Positions 37,871-48,112 of a stretch of 64,000 bases of DNA are shown piece after piece. Positions within the stretch are counted from its first letter, which is position 1. Each line of letters begins with the position of its first letter. The notes beneath the pieces were generated by a model. That model did not search any database. It saw only the letters and a program-made list of their open reading frames with translations, and was not told the origin of the DNA. A program made the translations under genes and the position numbers. Source of the DNA: Strigamia acuminata (taxonomy: Eukaryota > Arthropoda > Chilopoda > Geophilomorpha > Linotaeniidae); the NCBI GenBank assembly GCA_949358305.1, contig OX442320.1:6340259-6404258 (forward strand), given 5' to 3'.

Positions 37871-39580
37871 TATGACAAACATGCAGTCGCTCATCGATAT
37901 AACGACAATTTCGCCGATAGATGGCGCTGACGACCAAAAGCGGCAAATTCGAATAGAATTTGTCACTTGACGTAAAACCACATAAAATACAACTTTTATG
38001 TGATTTTAAGGCAGAAAATCAACGTTATCTTATGTTTATGGCAATAAATATAGATATTAGGTTGTTTTGTGGTAACTCTGCAAAGTTACCCCAAAACTAG
38101 GCCTAGGGGATTAAATCTCCCCCTCGCACCTGCTCCAAGCGTGGACCCCCGCGGATCAAGTTGAAAGACTTAATCCAAAAGTGTTCCTCGCTATCCAGTT
38201 CCTGTCCCGACCTAGCAGAGAGCTATGGTCTGTCTAGCTGACCACCTGGACTGAAAATGTGTCCTGAGTATCCCATCACCTGGACCAGTGATTGGGGGGA
38301 TTTGCAGGACCATTGCTCTCATTGGAGCAATGGCCAAGCTATTGTTTTCCCCGAGTATATACTTCCTCGCAACAGGAAGTAGCTCGCTCTTGACCAGATA
38401 TTTTGACTATATGTTTTCTTGAGCCCTTTCTACTACTCCGGTTGTCATGTTGATTGCGCAGACACTTGCTTGTCTGTTGATTGCGCAGTCAATGCCCCTT
38501 ATACTGCGGGCCTATGACAACCTACATACGGCGTACACTTGACGTGGAGATGGGTGATATGATGCCTCCATGTCCGGGTGCCCGATGACGGCTGTGTGGC
38601 CGTGAGGAGATCAGGTCGCGACGATGAGTAGTAAGAATCCCGTCGGGCCGGATGTAATTCAACAAGTGTTCCACAAGGCCTGCCAGTTACAGTAAACCAC
38701 GGCTGCCGAACAGCGTGTCGAAAATGTAACATTAGGGTTGAAATAACTAAACTCGGAAAAGTTTAGTTAGATTAAATCCCCAGCTAGTTTATGTCACAAC
38801 TCAACATTGTGCATAAACACGGATACTTCTTCCAGAACTGTATAAAACTGAAGACTAGCTACATTAGCATTTACTTGCCAGTAAATGTGTAGCTAAATTG
38901 CCAACTTTATGTAAGCAGAATTATTACGAGTATTTACTGAATAAGTAATACTCTAATAAATACATCCATTACACGGAACCAGAAGTTATGATTGTAAACT
39001 CGCAACAGTTTACTCTCGTATGAAGAACCATTTGACGTATCACACCAATCATAAATGTCTTAAAACATTTATAAGAGGTCAATTGGTAAATGGCTCTCAC
39101 AAGCCATTTAAACCAATAACCGCCCCAAGTTTGTGGCGATGCAGATACCGTCAACCGGATGTCCTCGGATACTAACCTTTTCATTACAGATTTGAACCAG
39201 ACCCCGATGTACAACTAGGATCCAATAATCAACCGATTTAGACGACATCTTACTGACCCGATGAAGCCGACTTGATATTATCATAGCGCCGTTTGGGCGA
39301 CTGTATGTATAGTTATTCGACCAACTTATGCAGCCAATTGTCGGCATAGTTACTGTGTAATTGTAGTTTATGCAAATTGATTAATATAATCACTTCACGG
39401 TGATTATATTTATATATCAATAAATATGTTATGTCTTGATAACCGCATGTGTCATTATTTTACCCAGTTCACACTTTAGGTTTGTTAACTTATCTCTCAA
39501 CTACTAGAATTGATAGACTTGCTTGTTATGCCAAAATACACATTTTGAGCGGATAGCGTCATCGAAAGGTCATCGTCACA
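37871..39580 (+). repeat. 5' LTR, 1710 bp
   Basis: It starts TATGACAAACATGCAG and ends CATCGTCACA. It carries AATAAA at 39419-39424 just after a palindromic ATAATCACTTCACGGTGATTAT-type hairpin (about 39386-39407), a likely R/U5 poly(A) region. The three minus-strand open frames inside are repeated identically in the 3' LTR and look non-coding. Confidence 0.96.
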
Positions 39581-39582
39581 CG

Positions 39583-39600
39583 TGGAGGTTCCACCGAGAT
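39583..39600 (+). other. Primer-binding site complementary to tRNA-Gln
   Basis: TGGAGGTTCCACCGAGAT begins two bases after the LTR and is complementary to the 3' end of animal tRNA-Gln including CCA, over 18 bases as I recall that tRNA. Confidence 0.85.
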
Positions 39601-39649
39601 AGGTTGCAAGCTAAAAGTGAACTCAGGTAAAATTTTGAATTTTGACATT

Positions 39650-40392
39650 TTTGTTGTAATTTTTCTTTACCAAGAAAATTATGGCTGAGTTGTATTTTTT
39701 CTAACCAGAAAATTATGACTAAATGTCCGTGTTGTAAATTTTCTTAAAAAAGAAATTTATAACCGTTTTGTTCGTGTTGTGATTTTCTTTAACGAGAAAG
39801 TTACGATTTTTGATTTGTTTGTTGTATTTTCTCTCGAAAAAGAAAAATATAATTACAAATTTCACAGTGTTGTTAATATTTTAATCGAAATATTATTTGA
39901 ACACTGTCTCCCGAGTCTAGTTGCATTTTTCTCACAAGAATGTGTAACAAGTAGACTACCGTACGTTATTTATTATTTCGCGAAAAATATAAATAAATGT
40001 GCCAGACGTTTGTTGGATCATTTCTTTTGAATAAAAAGTTTTGATTCTCGACAAACAAACAGAAGTTTCTACAACTAGAAGAATTTACGATGCTGTCCAT
40101 TGTCTAAGTTATTTCTAATCAAAATGCTTGAACTTTAACTTTTTGTACGAAAAGTTAACGACACTGGGATGGTAGTCTGAAGAGGTCATATTTTCTCACC
40201 AAAAATGTGACTAATGGTAGTATTTTGTGATTATTTCCCGAAAAAGAAATAAAAACAATTTTCTCTTTACAAAGAGACTGGAGATTGTCAAGCAGCTGTG
40301 GAGAATGGGCGATTTTGACTTGTCTTAAAAAACAGGTTAATCTTGCTGACAAGAATGGCAAAGTTCAAATTCTCGAAAAAGAATTTGGACCA
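39650..40392 (+). promoter_or_regulatory. Array of small hairpins in the retrotransposon leader
   Basis: At least twelve successive inverted repeats with 5-10-bp stems and 2-8-base loops. Examples are AAATTTTCTT/AAGAAATTT at 39736-39758, TTAACTTTT/AAAAGTTAA at 40135-40158, TCTCTTT/AAAGAGA at 40262-40277 and CAAATTCT/AGAATTTG within 40363-40390. The early units each begin GTTGTA-like and recur about every 45-50 bases. Stems differ in sequence while pairing is kept. Confidence 0.7.
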
Positions 40393-41053
40393 AAACTCAG
40401 TGGGTGGCATATCCAGAAAAGGAAATGCATTGTTGGGTGATGAATGAGTGACACACGTCAAATGTGTCATTTTTTTCATTCGTCCAATCCCACTGAACGG
40501 ATTAACCCCCAAAATTCATTTTTTGGGAAGTGTGAAAACCACTTGCATTCTTGCATCCACACTGACTGGACGTCTCTTGACCACCATTTTGGACCGTGAC
40601 CACCTTGTTCGTTTGGACCATTTTGCATCCGAAAAAGCCGTAAAGTTAAGTGTAATTTTGTTAAAACATTGTAGTTTAAAGCGCACCTTCCTAAGTGCTA
40701 GTTTAGTATAAAAAGTGTATTTTCATTTTTGTAGTTTAAGTGTGTTTTGCCCACACCAAGTTTAAAGAATCAGTTGTACTATTCTTTCTCTAGTTTTAAT
40801 TTAGGCGTGACTGTTTCTCCGCGCTAGTTGTTGTATTAAAATCCTTCGTACTCCAATCTATTTTTTGGGCGTTATTTTCTTGTTGTTTTTCGTGTACCCC
40901 ACAGTACACGTTTTAACACCGAACCTATCGCCAATTTTCGTTGTTGTTTGATTTTGTCGGTTACGTACTAAACGGTACGTAATCTCACACCGAATCTATC
41001 GCCAATTTTTCAACTTTTCACTTTGTGTTCTCATATTTTTGAACAAAAATATC

Positions 41054-43345
41054 ATGACACATCATCGTAATTTATTCGATACCCTGAATCAAACGAGAGA
41101 TCAGGAGGACGAGAATCAATCGCGGAACCAGCTTACTCCTATAACGGAAGAAAGCACGCAGTACGACGCCGACGAGGATTTGCGGGCGTATTGTCGCCAC
41201 TTCAATTTAGATGTACGTTTCTTCGGTTCGCTGACCGAAGCCAAACAGTATATGGCTCGCAATCAACAGCCGGGAGGTTCGTCCGACCGTTCCGGCCGAT
41301 CAGCGGACGAGTTGGAACTGAACCGCGGAGGTATCAACGGAGGGCCGCCGGCAACTTACGAGAAGTCGCGTGACCCGCCACCCGCTCCGCCTCCATCACG
41401 AGTCGCTAACCCTACTTCTCCAAGTAAGGAACAAACGACAGAACCACGGGCATCGACTCCAAAGTCAGATGAACTGTTACTGGTTGAACGTACGGACAAC
41501 GTACAACGACCATCTGTAGTGGACAAAGTCGCGAGCGAGTCGCAGGCCATCGTCCCTGAACGGCGTAACCAACAGCCTATTCCTGCACTCCCGCTAGTGT
41601 TGGAACAGGAAATTCCGCCGAGGAGAGTTGCTTATCCACCTAAGCATCCCTCCGAAGCCATACGACGCTTCCAACAAGAAATTAGGGATCAAGCCTCAAC
41701 GTTGAAGACCCCTGTTGATTACGGGGCGCAGCAGGAATTTCCGACTAGAAAATTTCCGGCCGATCCGATCGAACGCTTCCAACAACGAGTTCGCGACGAA
41801 GTACGAGATTTGGACCCAAATCCAATTCAACCTCATACACATTTCGAGTCACCGCGAAGAAGGCCGAACTTACCTGCCTTACGTCGGGAGAAGTCGCCAT
41901 CGCCAATTATTCCCCGTGCTCAAATAGGGTATGAGGAATTTCGGCCAAATTACGAAGATTATCGGACGAATCACGGTTATAACTCCCCCAGCCAGGGGAG
42001 ATTCCGTCATTCCTCGCCACCACGACCAGATGAGTTTCAACGCTCATATTCGCCACCTCCTGCAAGGGGGAGCCGAAGAAATGAGCCCCGTCCACCCCAG
42101 CCAGGGGGACAAGGGGGACAAGGAGGGCAAGGGGGACATCACACCGATAATCCCAACTTGCTTCCTCCCAGTTATTTTCAACGTTCATATTCTCCACCGC
42201 CACGGAGGGGAAACAGCGCGAGTAGCACTGCCCCCACCCTGTCGCAAGACGATATGAACTTACTAGTTCAGAGATTGTCGGGAAATGTGCGAAATACCCA
42301 ATCGCAACCGCAATCAAATAGGAAATTCATCTGTAAAGGAATAGAAATCCCAGCTTTTGAAGGAAAGCAGGAAGACGTGTCAAGATTTTTGGAAGTTGTG
42401 AAATCAGTTTCAATGTTACGAGAAATAACATTAGACAACATGGTACATGAAATCATTCCAGGTTATTTGCTGGGCCATGCGCAAACATGGTTCAGGCAAG
42501 AGAAACGACGTTTCACAAGTTGGGAAATTTTCGAGGACGCTTTTCTAAGACGTTTCGATCTCGTCCCGCTTACGCGAGCAAGACGACTAAAAAACGTAAT
42601 CCAGAGAGCTGACGAAAGCTTATATGATTTTCTGTTGCGTTTTTCCAAAGCGCAAGGGAAAATCGCACCCGGAAGCAGAGAAGGCATAGACCACCTGTTC
42701 GATAATGTAACTGATGAAAGCTTTATGTTATTAATGAACAAGGACCTGTACGGTGAAAGTACAGTCGAAGAAATCATTTATTTCGTGGGAAAACATCGCT
42801 GTATGTTTGAAAACAAAAAGCAACATTCTGCGCGTCTCGAGTTTGACAACAGCGAATTCCCAGCATCCAATGCCTCGACAAAGGCAAAAGATAACAAATT
42901 CGCATCTAAACCATCACTCAAGAGTTCCACTGTCGGTTATGAACAAAATACCCAAGTGGAAAGTGACATTGAAGTTGAAAGTGGAGACGAAGAATCGATG
43001 GAGACCATCTATATTAACCACATGGAGACCAAGTCCGGGAAGTGTTTTTACTGTCATGAAACAGGGCACTTCAAACGGGAATGCCCGAAATGGCTGAATA
43101 AAAATAAAGCAGATTCCGCAAATAAACGTCCGGCGAGCTCACAAGCTACTCCCGATGATGTAAAACGGCCTAGACCTAACTGGGTTACGACCGAACTTCT
43201 GGACAAGAAACTAGGCGATTTACAATCAACATTGCAGTCGTCTCTTCAAAAGTCTCTTCACAGCTCAGTTACCGATCTACTTACAAAATTCTTGAAAGCT
43301 CCTACAAGCTCGATAGAAAAAGCAGATGAGTCAAAAAACTGCTAG
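41054..43345 (+). CDS. gag: Retrotransposon Gag, 763 aa
   Basis: The start is the first ATG in a frame open from 41039. The N-terminal 370 residues are disordered and rich in P, R and S, with repeated FQRSYSPPP motifs and a GGQGGQGGQGG run. The capsid-like region (about residues 425-590) carries ICKGIEIPAFEG and AQTWFRQEKRRFTSWEIFEDAF, typical of Retrotrans_gag. One CCHC zinc knuckle, CFYCHETGHFKREC, lies near residue 663. The C-terminus is basic and then helical (LQSTLQSSLQKSLHSSV). The frame ends at TAG directly after the slippery heptamer. Confidence 0.95.
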   Translation: MTHHRNLFDTLNQTRDQEDENQSRNQLTPITEESTQYDADEDLRAYCRHFNLDVRFFGSLTEAKQYMARNQQPGGSSDRSGRSADELELNRGGINGGPPATYEKSRDPPPAPPPSRVANPTSPSKEQTTEPRASTPKSDELLLVERTDNVQRPSVVDKVASESQAIVPERRNQQPIPALPLVLEQEIPPRRVAYPPKHPSEAIRRFQQEIRDQASTLKTPVDYGAQQEFPTRKFPADPIERFQQRVRDEVRDLDPNPIQPHTHFESPRRRPNLPALRREKSPSPIIPRAQIGYEEFRPNYEDYRTNHGYNSPSQGRFRHSSPPRPDEFQRSYSPPPARGSRRNEPRPPQPGGQGGQGGQGGHHTDNPNLLPPSYFQRSYSPPPRRGNSASSTAPTLSQDDMNLLVQRLSGNVRNTQSQPQSNRKFICKGIEIPAFEGKQEDVSRFLEVVKSVSMLREITLDNMVHEIIPGYLLGHAQTWFRQEKRRFTSWEIFEDAFLRRFDLVPLTRARRLKNVIQRADESLYDFLLRFSKAQGKIAPGSREGIDHLFDNVTDESFMLLMNKDLYGESTVEEIIYFVGKHRCMFENKKQHSARLEFDNSEFPASNASTKAKDNKFASKPSLKSSTVGYEQNTQVESDIEVESGDEESMETIYINHMETKSGKCFYCHETGHFKRECPKWLNKNKADSANKRPASSQATPDDVKRPRPNWVTTELLDKKLGDLQSTLQSSLQKSLHSSVTDLLTKFLKAPTSSIEKADESKNC

Positions 43346-46300
43346 AGGGGGTTGAACCAACCATTCCAGCCCCCATTAAAACAGATCCTTTTGATTTCTC
43401 GGAGTTTTCAGATGATTTATTCGAATTATCTGGAGAATATCTGAAAACCCCGCCAGTTGAACTGGCGACCAATTTAAATAAGGAACTATTCAAGTGGGAC
43501 GACTTGAACCTTGATTTAATTCCCACAGCAGAGCACGCCAACAGTAACACTGGCGGCGTGATGGAAGGATTCGACGCAATGACGAAACAATTGGAGGGAC
43601 TCAGCATCTTCAACCACGGTGGAAAGTGGAATGTGAAGAAATTCAGTAACCTCCGACGTTTAGACCAACGCGGAGTTACGGCATTCGTGAAAACTCTGAC
43701 CGCCCGACATTCTGACGATCCTCGGATGAGAGTTCAGATTGGAGGTCTGAAATTCAATGCATTAATGGACTCTGGTGCAACCCAGTGCTTCATTGGAATC
43801 CAACTTCTATCTCAAACTAATGCAGAACCCGATTATATCCAAGAATGTCCTCGGGGAATGCGAGTTTGTGCAGTAGGAATTAGTCACGTGCCGCTTGGAC
43901 AAATTACACTTTGTGTCAAGTGGGCAGGCGGACTAAAATATACGCCAATCAACTTTATTATCCTGAAACATGGAGTGTGTGACCTTATCATTGGCCACAA
44001 TTTCATGCGACGCGCCGGAATCGACTTAAGAGCGAAAAGAGGATCATTCACATGCGATTCCATGCCTGGATGGTCGGCTCCCTATGAAACTAGAGAGTCT
44101 GACTGTGAATTGGCACGTATCCGTACACTCGATGCTAATGGCGCCGAGACTCACACGCCTGCTGATTGGGCTGAAAAGCTTGTCGCAGACTGTGATAGTA
44201 CGGACGAACGTAAGGACCAACTAAAAGCTGTCATTTTAGCAATAAAAGACGTTTTTAGGGACAAGGTAGGTTGCACCAACCTTGCCAAGCATAAAATCAC
44301 TTTGAAAAAAGATGCTAAATGGCGAGTCCAACCTTACAGAATGTACAACCCGGCCAAGAAGGCCATAATGACGGAATTAGTCGAGGAGTTGGAGGCCGAT
44401 GGTTTAATCGAGCCTGCAACTGGCCCGTACATCAGCCATCCCGTGATTGTAGCTAAGCCCAATGGCAAATATCGACTCTGCATCGATTATCGTTGGCTTA
44501 ATGCAATTACGGAACTCGACACAATACAAATGCCTAGTATCGACCTGTTGATCCACAGTACGAATAAGGCCAAGTATTTCACATCATTAGATCTAACACA
44601 GGGATATCATCAAATGGAGATGCAAGAGGAGGATCGTTGTAAAACTGCCTTCTACACACCAAAGGGAAACTATCAATTTAAAAGGATGCCCTTTGGTCTT
44701 TGCAATGCTCCTTGTTCTTTCCAGAACTTGATGAGCCGAGTGATGGGTGACTCGCTGCATAAGCATGTCCTCGTCTACTTAGATGATCTGATCATCTTCT
44801 CCCACTCCTGGAAAGAACACTTGGACCACATAAAGGACGTGTTAGAAAAGCTCCACAAAGCTAATTTAACAATCAACAAAGCCAAATCAAAATTTGGAAG
44901 AACTTCACTAAAGTTCTTGGGTCATTATATCACACCGGAAGGTTTGAATGCTGACCCCGACAAAATCAAGTCAGTCAAGGAATTCCCCGAACCCACCTGT
45001 TCAAAGGATATACAGAGGTTTCATGGTCTGTCCAATTTCTTTAGGAAGTTTATTCCTAATCATGCGGATATCGCTAGACCACTCACCTCAATCATGCATA
45101 AAAATGCTGCTTTTGTGTGGGGCAAGGAACAGAAAGAGGCATTTGCAAAAATCAAAGAGATTTTGTGCGATAAAAACCAAGTTTTACATATGCCCGATAT
45201 GTCAAAACCTATGGTAGTAATGACTGACGCGTCCCATACAGGGCTCGGTGCAGTCCTCTGCCAGGATGTCGAAGTGTTTAACGAAAAAACACAGAAAAAG
45301 ATGATGGTCCCAAAACCCGTTGCTTATGCGAGCCGAGTTTTACGAGGGGCTGAAGAACGTTATTCCACTCCCGAACTGGAATGTTTGGCAGTGGTGTGGG
45401 CAGTTGATCGCTTCCGCCCATACTTGGAATACACAACGTTCACGTTGGAATCGGATGCGCAAGCGTTAGGCTGGCTAATGAGAACGCCCGAACCATCCGG
45501 CCGATTTGGACGCTGGGCAGTGAAAATTCAGTGCGGAGCATTCAAGATTGTGTTCAGAAAAGGCGCTTTGAACCAGGTAGCCGACGCTCTTTCAAGAGCG
45601 CCGTTATCTGCAATGGATACGCCTATTACCGATTACATTGAGCCGGTAGAAATTAACCAATTCTATCCTCTATGGACCGGTAATAAGAAGACTCAAGTCA
45701 TTCCAGTTGAAGGACGACGTCACTTTCTAACAAATGTGAATGTTCGTTTTAACGATTTCTCCGAATTAAATGAAGAAAATTCAAATAATTCTGGAGAAAA
45801 GGGGGAAGTGAATGAGAAAGGCAAAACGAAACATCAAACAACAGTATTTAGTGCATTAACCGATGTACTAAATCAAGTTCCCCCAACCCGAGCCGAAATA
45901 ATCGCAGAACAATTATTGGATGATGATTGTAAAAAGATTATGGCCCACTTGAAGTTAAGTGAGGAAGATCAAGAATTAGAGACAGATCTAGACTGGCTAA
46001 ATACCATAGCTGGATACTGTTTGGATGAAAGTGGGGAGGACGGTAGTAAAATGCTCATTTTCTTCCGTCCCACCTTTGAAGAGGAGTTGAACGACTCCGG
46101 AAATGGATTTAAGGCCGTGATTCCTAAATCTCTTGTAAGAAGAGCTTTATTTGCCTGTCACGGTCACCCCCTTTGTGGACATGCAGGTATGAGCAAGACT
46201 CTGGAAAGAGCGAAGCTCATTTATTACTGGCCAAAGATGACTAGGGATACGCGCAACTATGTCCGTGGTTGCCCGCATTGCCAGCAGTACAAGCCGAGCC

Positions 46301-47598
46301 AGCACCGAAAACATCGAGCGGCTTACACGCCGCATAATATGACGAATCCATGGGAAACCGTGAGTATCGACTTGATGGGCCCCAAGCCCGCTGGTCGATC
46401 GAAGTTACAATGGATATTAGTGATAATAGACCATTGCACCAAATGGGTTGAAGTATTCGCGTTGACAAAGGCCTCTAGCGAGAGCATTGTCAACAAGATG
46501 AGTGACGTTTTTCATCGTTGGGGTTACCCCAAAAAGATATTGTCGGATAATGGAAGACAATTCGTGTCTACTGTCTATAGTGATTTTTGTAAAAAACATC
46601 ACATAGACATGGCACATGTCAGCCCCTATCATGCCTCGGCTAACCCGACAGAAAGGGCTAACCGTGACTTGAAGATGATGCTGGCAATTTATTCTGATGT
46701 GCACTCTCACTGGCCACGATTCTTGAACGAATTCGCGTTTGCCACGAGAACGGCCATCTCGGATGCAACCGGATTTAGCCCGATGATGCTGAACACGGGA
46801 AGAACGGTACCACTACCATTCGATCCACGTATGGTGGAACACGGGGTAAAGTTTGATAAAAACAAACCCGAAGAATACGTACATGGCATTCTGGATGTGC
46901 TTAGAAGAGCACATCAAGAAATGCACCGGAAAATCCAGGAGAATTATGTCCGACATGACAAGATTCACCGCAACAAATATCACATTTGTCAGTATGCTGT
47001 TGGCGATCTAGTCTGGAAAGCTACACATATATTGTCAAATAAAGAAAAGGGAATCACCGCTGGTTTCGCCGAAAAGCGAGACGGCCCCTGGGAAATCACA
47101 GCAGTATTAAAAGGAGGCTCGTATTCATTACGAAAAGTTGCCGATGGATCAATTGAGAAATCAATTAATATCCAGGATTTGTCACCTTATATCCCGTCAT
47201 TTCCGGTTGAAGCTTGGTCGGAAAACCAAACTGAAGGCAGTGAGGGGATTCATCCAACCCCAAACTGGATGGACGAACACTTCCCTGTCTCGCAACAGAC
47301 AGAAGAAGAGGTTGTCCCCATGGAAACGGAGGATACCGTCGAAAACGATATTCTCCAACCCCCGGACGAAGTCGTTGAAGAAGTTATCGAAAATAACGAA
47401 CTTGAACATATAAAACGAAGAAAGAAGAAATTATTACGAGCTGAAAGACGTTCTAAAAGAACTCCTAAGCCTAATCGACAATTTAGCGATGATTTCGTAC
47501 AAAAAATGCAGGAATTAAATATTTCGGAAAAGAATATTTATTTCACAAAGCATGCACACCTCTACTTTGAAGAGACGACTCATCCATGCTATTTTTAA
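43330..47598 (+). CDS. pol: Retrotransposon Pol (protease, RT, RNase H, integrase)
   Basis: The open frame runs from 43330 and is expected to be translated as Gag-Pol by the -1 shift; the first internal ATG is at 43561. Domains in order are: aspartic protease (LMDSGATQCF, near 43760), reverse transcriptase (LDLTQGYHQMEM, FGLCNAP, catalytic YLDDLIIF near 44776), RNase H (MTDASHTGLGAVL near 45220), integrase zinc finger (HGHPLCGHAG ... CPHC, 46160-46280) and integrase core (IDLMGP, SDNGRQF, NPTERANRDL). A GPF/Y-like module (RDGPWEI) follows. No chromodomain is evident. The C-terminal tail is acidic, then basic. No stop or frame break is seen, so it may be active. Confidence 0.96.
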   Translation, partial: VKKLLEGVEPTIPAPIKTDPFDFSEFSDDLFELSGEYLKTPPVELATNLNKELFKWDDLNLDLIPTAEHANSNTGGVMEGFDAMTKQLEGLSIFNHGGKWNVKKFSNLRRLDQRGVTAFVKTLTARHSDDPRMRVQIGGLKFNALMDSGATQCFIGIQLLSQTNAEPDYIQECPRGMRVCAVGISHVPLGQITLCVKWAGGLKYTPINFIILKHGVCDLIIGHNFMRRAGIDLRAKRGSFTCDSMPGWSAPYETRESDCELARIRTLDANGAETHTPADWAEKLVADCDSTDERKDQLKAVILAIKDVFRDKVGCTNLAKHKITLKKDAKWRVQPYRMYNPAKKAIMTELVEELEADGLIEPATGPYISHPVIVAKPNGKYRLCIDYRWLNAITELDTIQMPSIDLLIHSTNKAKYFTSLDLTQGYHQMEMQEEDRCKTAFYTPKGNYQFKRMPFGLCNAPCSFQNLMSRVMGDSLHKHVLVYLDDLIIFSHSWKEHLDHIKDVLEKLHKANLTINKAKSKFGRTSLKFLGHYITPEGLNADPDKIKSVKEFPEPTCSKDIQRFHGLSNFFRKFIPNHADIARPLTSIMHKNAAFVWGKEQKEAFAKIKEILCDKNQVLHMPDMSKPMVVMTDASHTGLGAVLCQDVEVFNEKTQKKMMVPKPVAYASRVLRGAEERYSTPELECLAVVWAVDRFRPYLEYTTFTLESDAQALGWLMRTPEPSGRFGRWAVKIQCGAFKIVFRKGALNQVADALSRAPLSAMDTPITDYIEPVEINQFYPLWTGNKKTQVIPVEGRRHFLTNVNVRFNDFSELNEENSNNSGEKGEVNEKGKTKHQTTVFSALTDVLNQVPPTRAEIIAEQLLDDDCKKIMAHLKLSEEDQELETDLDWLNTIAGYCLDESGEDGSKMLIFFRPTFEEELNDSGNGFKAVIPKSLVRRALFACHGHPLCGHAGMSKTLERAKLIYYWPKMTRDTRNYVRGCPHCQQYKPSQHRKHRAAYTPHNMTNPWETVSIDLMGPKPAGRSKLQWILVIIDHCTKWVEVFALTKASSESIVNKMSDVFHRWGYPKKILSDNGRQFVSTVYSDFCKKHHIDMAHVSPYHASANPTERANRDLKMMLAIYSDVHSHWPRFLNEFAFATRTAISDATGFSPMMLNTGRTVPLPFDPRMVEHGVKFDKNKPEEYVHGILDVLRRAHQEMHRKIQENYVRHDKIHRNKYHICQYAVGDLVWKATHILSNKEKGITAGFAEKRDGPWEITAVLKGGSYSLRKVADGSIEKSINIQDLSPYIPSFPVEAWSENQTEGSEGIHPTPNWMDEHFPVSQQTEEEVVPMETEDTVENDILQPPDEVVEEVIENNELEHIKRRKKKLLRAERRSKRTPKPNRQFSDDFVQKMQELNISEKNIYFTKHAHLYFEETTHPCYF
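43333..43339 (+). promoter_or_regulatory. -1 ribosomal frameshift site (A AAA AAC)
   Basis: The heptamer is in gag phase, and the gag stop codon comes six bases later (43343-43345). The pol frame is -1 to gag and opens right after a TGA at 43327-43329, so only 16 bases overlap. A GGGGG/CCCCC pair about 10 and 35 bases downstream could form the stimulating stem. Confidence 0.85.
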
Positions 47599-48112
47599 AA
47601 CAAGATAGTGTAAATGAGTCATCAACCAATCACAGAGCAGCGTCTAAAAAAATAGACACCTGCTTTGAGGTTGAACTTTGACCTCACTCTCGTAGTTTCA
47701 CTACAGTTGACACATCGCATTTACCGACGATTTTATTAATGATTGTAAAAAATTATGAAGAAAAGCAAGAACTAATAGTACATTTTGTAAAAAGTATATT
47801 ATTAGTTAAATTCCGTTGTGAGTTTTCACGATTGAGGATTTTTCTGAATTTGTATAAAGTCAGGAAAATCAATTAATCTTTAAACTTATATGGGTGTTTA
47901 ATAATCCTTACAGATTATTAAGTAACCGGACCTCCAAAAATATAATCTGAGACGAATAAAACCTCGCTCATTATTATATTTGCAAATGTTAGGCATCTTG
48001 TATAAAGATAAATGATGTTTGCTGATCCACGATGAACAGTGTCGTATATCGAGACGATTATAGGCAGAATCACGTGTAATTATTTACATAATTTCAGTGA
48101 TTAAGGGGGACG
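47599..48112 (+). other. Retrotransposon 3' untranslated region with polypurine tract
   Basis: It contains no open frame of note, hence no envelope gene. AAGGGGGA (about 48103-48110) sits two bases before the 3' LTR and is the likely plus-strand primer. Confidence 0.8.

Noticed and set aside
38499..39347. Three minus-strand open frames in the LTR
   Set aside because: They recur identically in the 3' LTR only because the LTRs are identical; composition is not coding-like.
47599..48112. Possible envelope gene downstream of pol
   Set aside because: No open frame of useful length before the 3' LTR.
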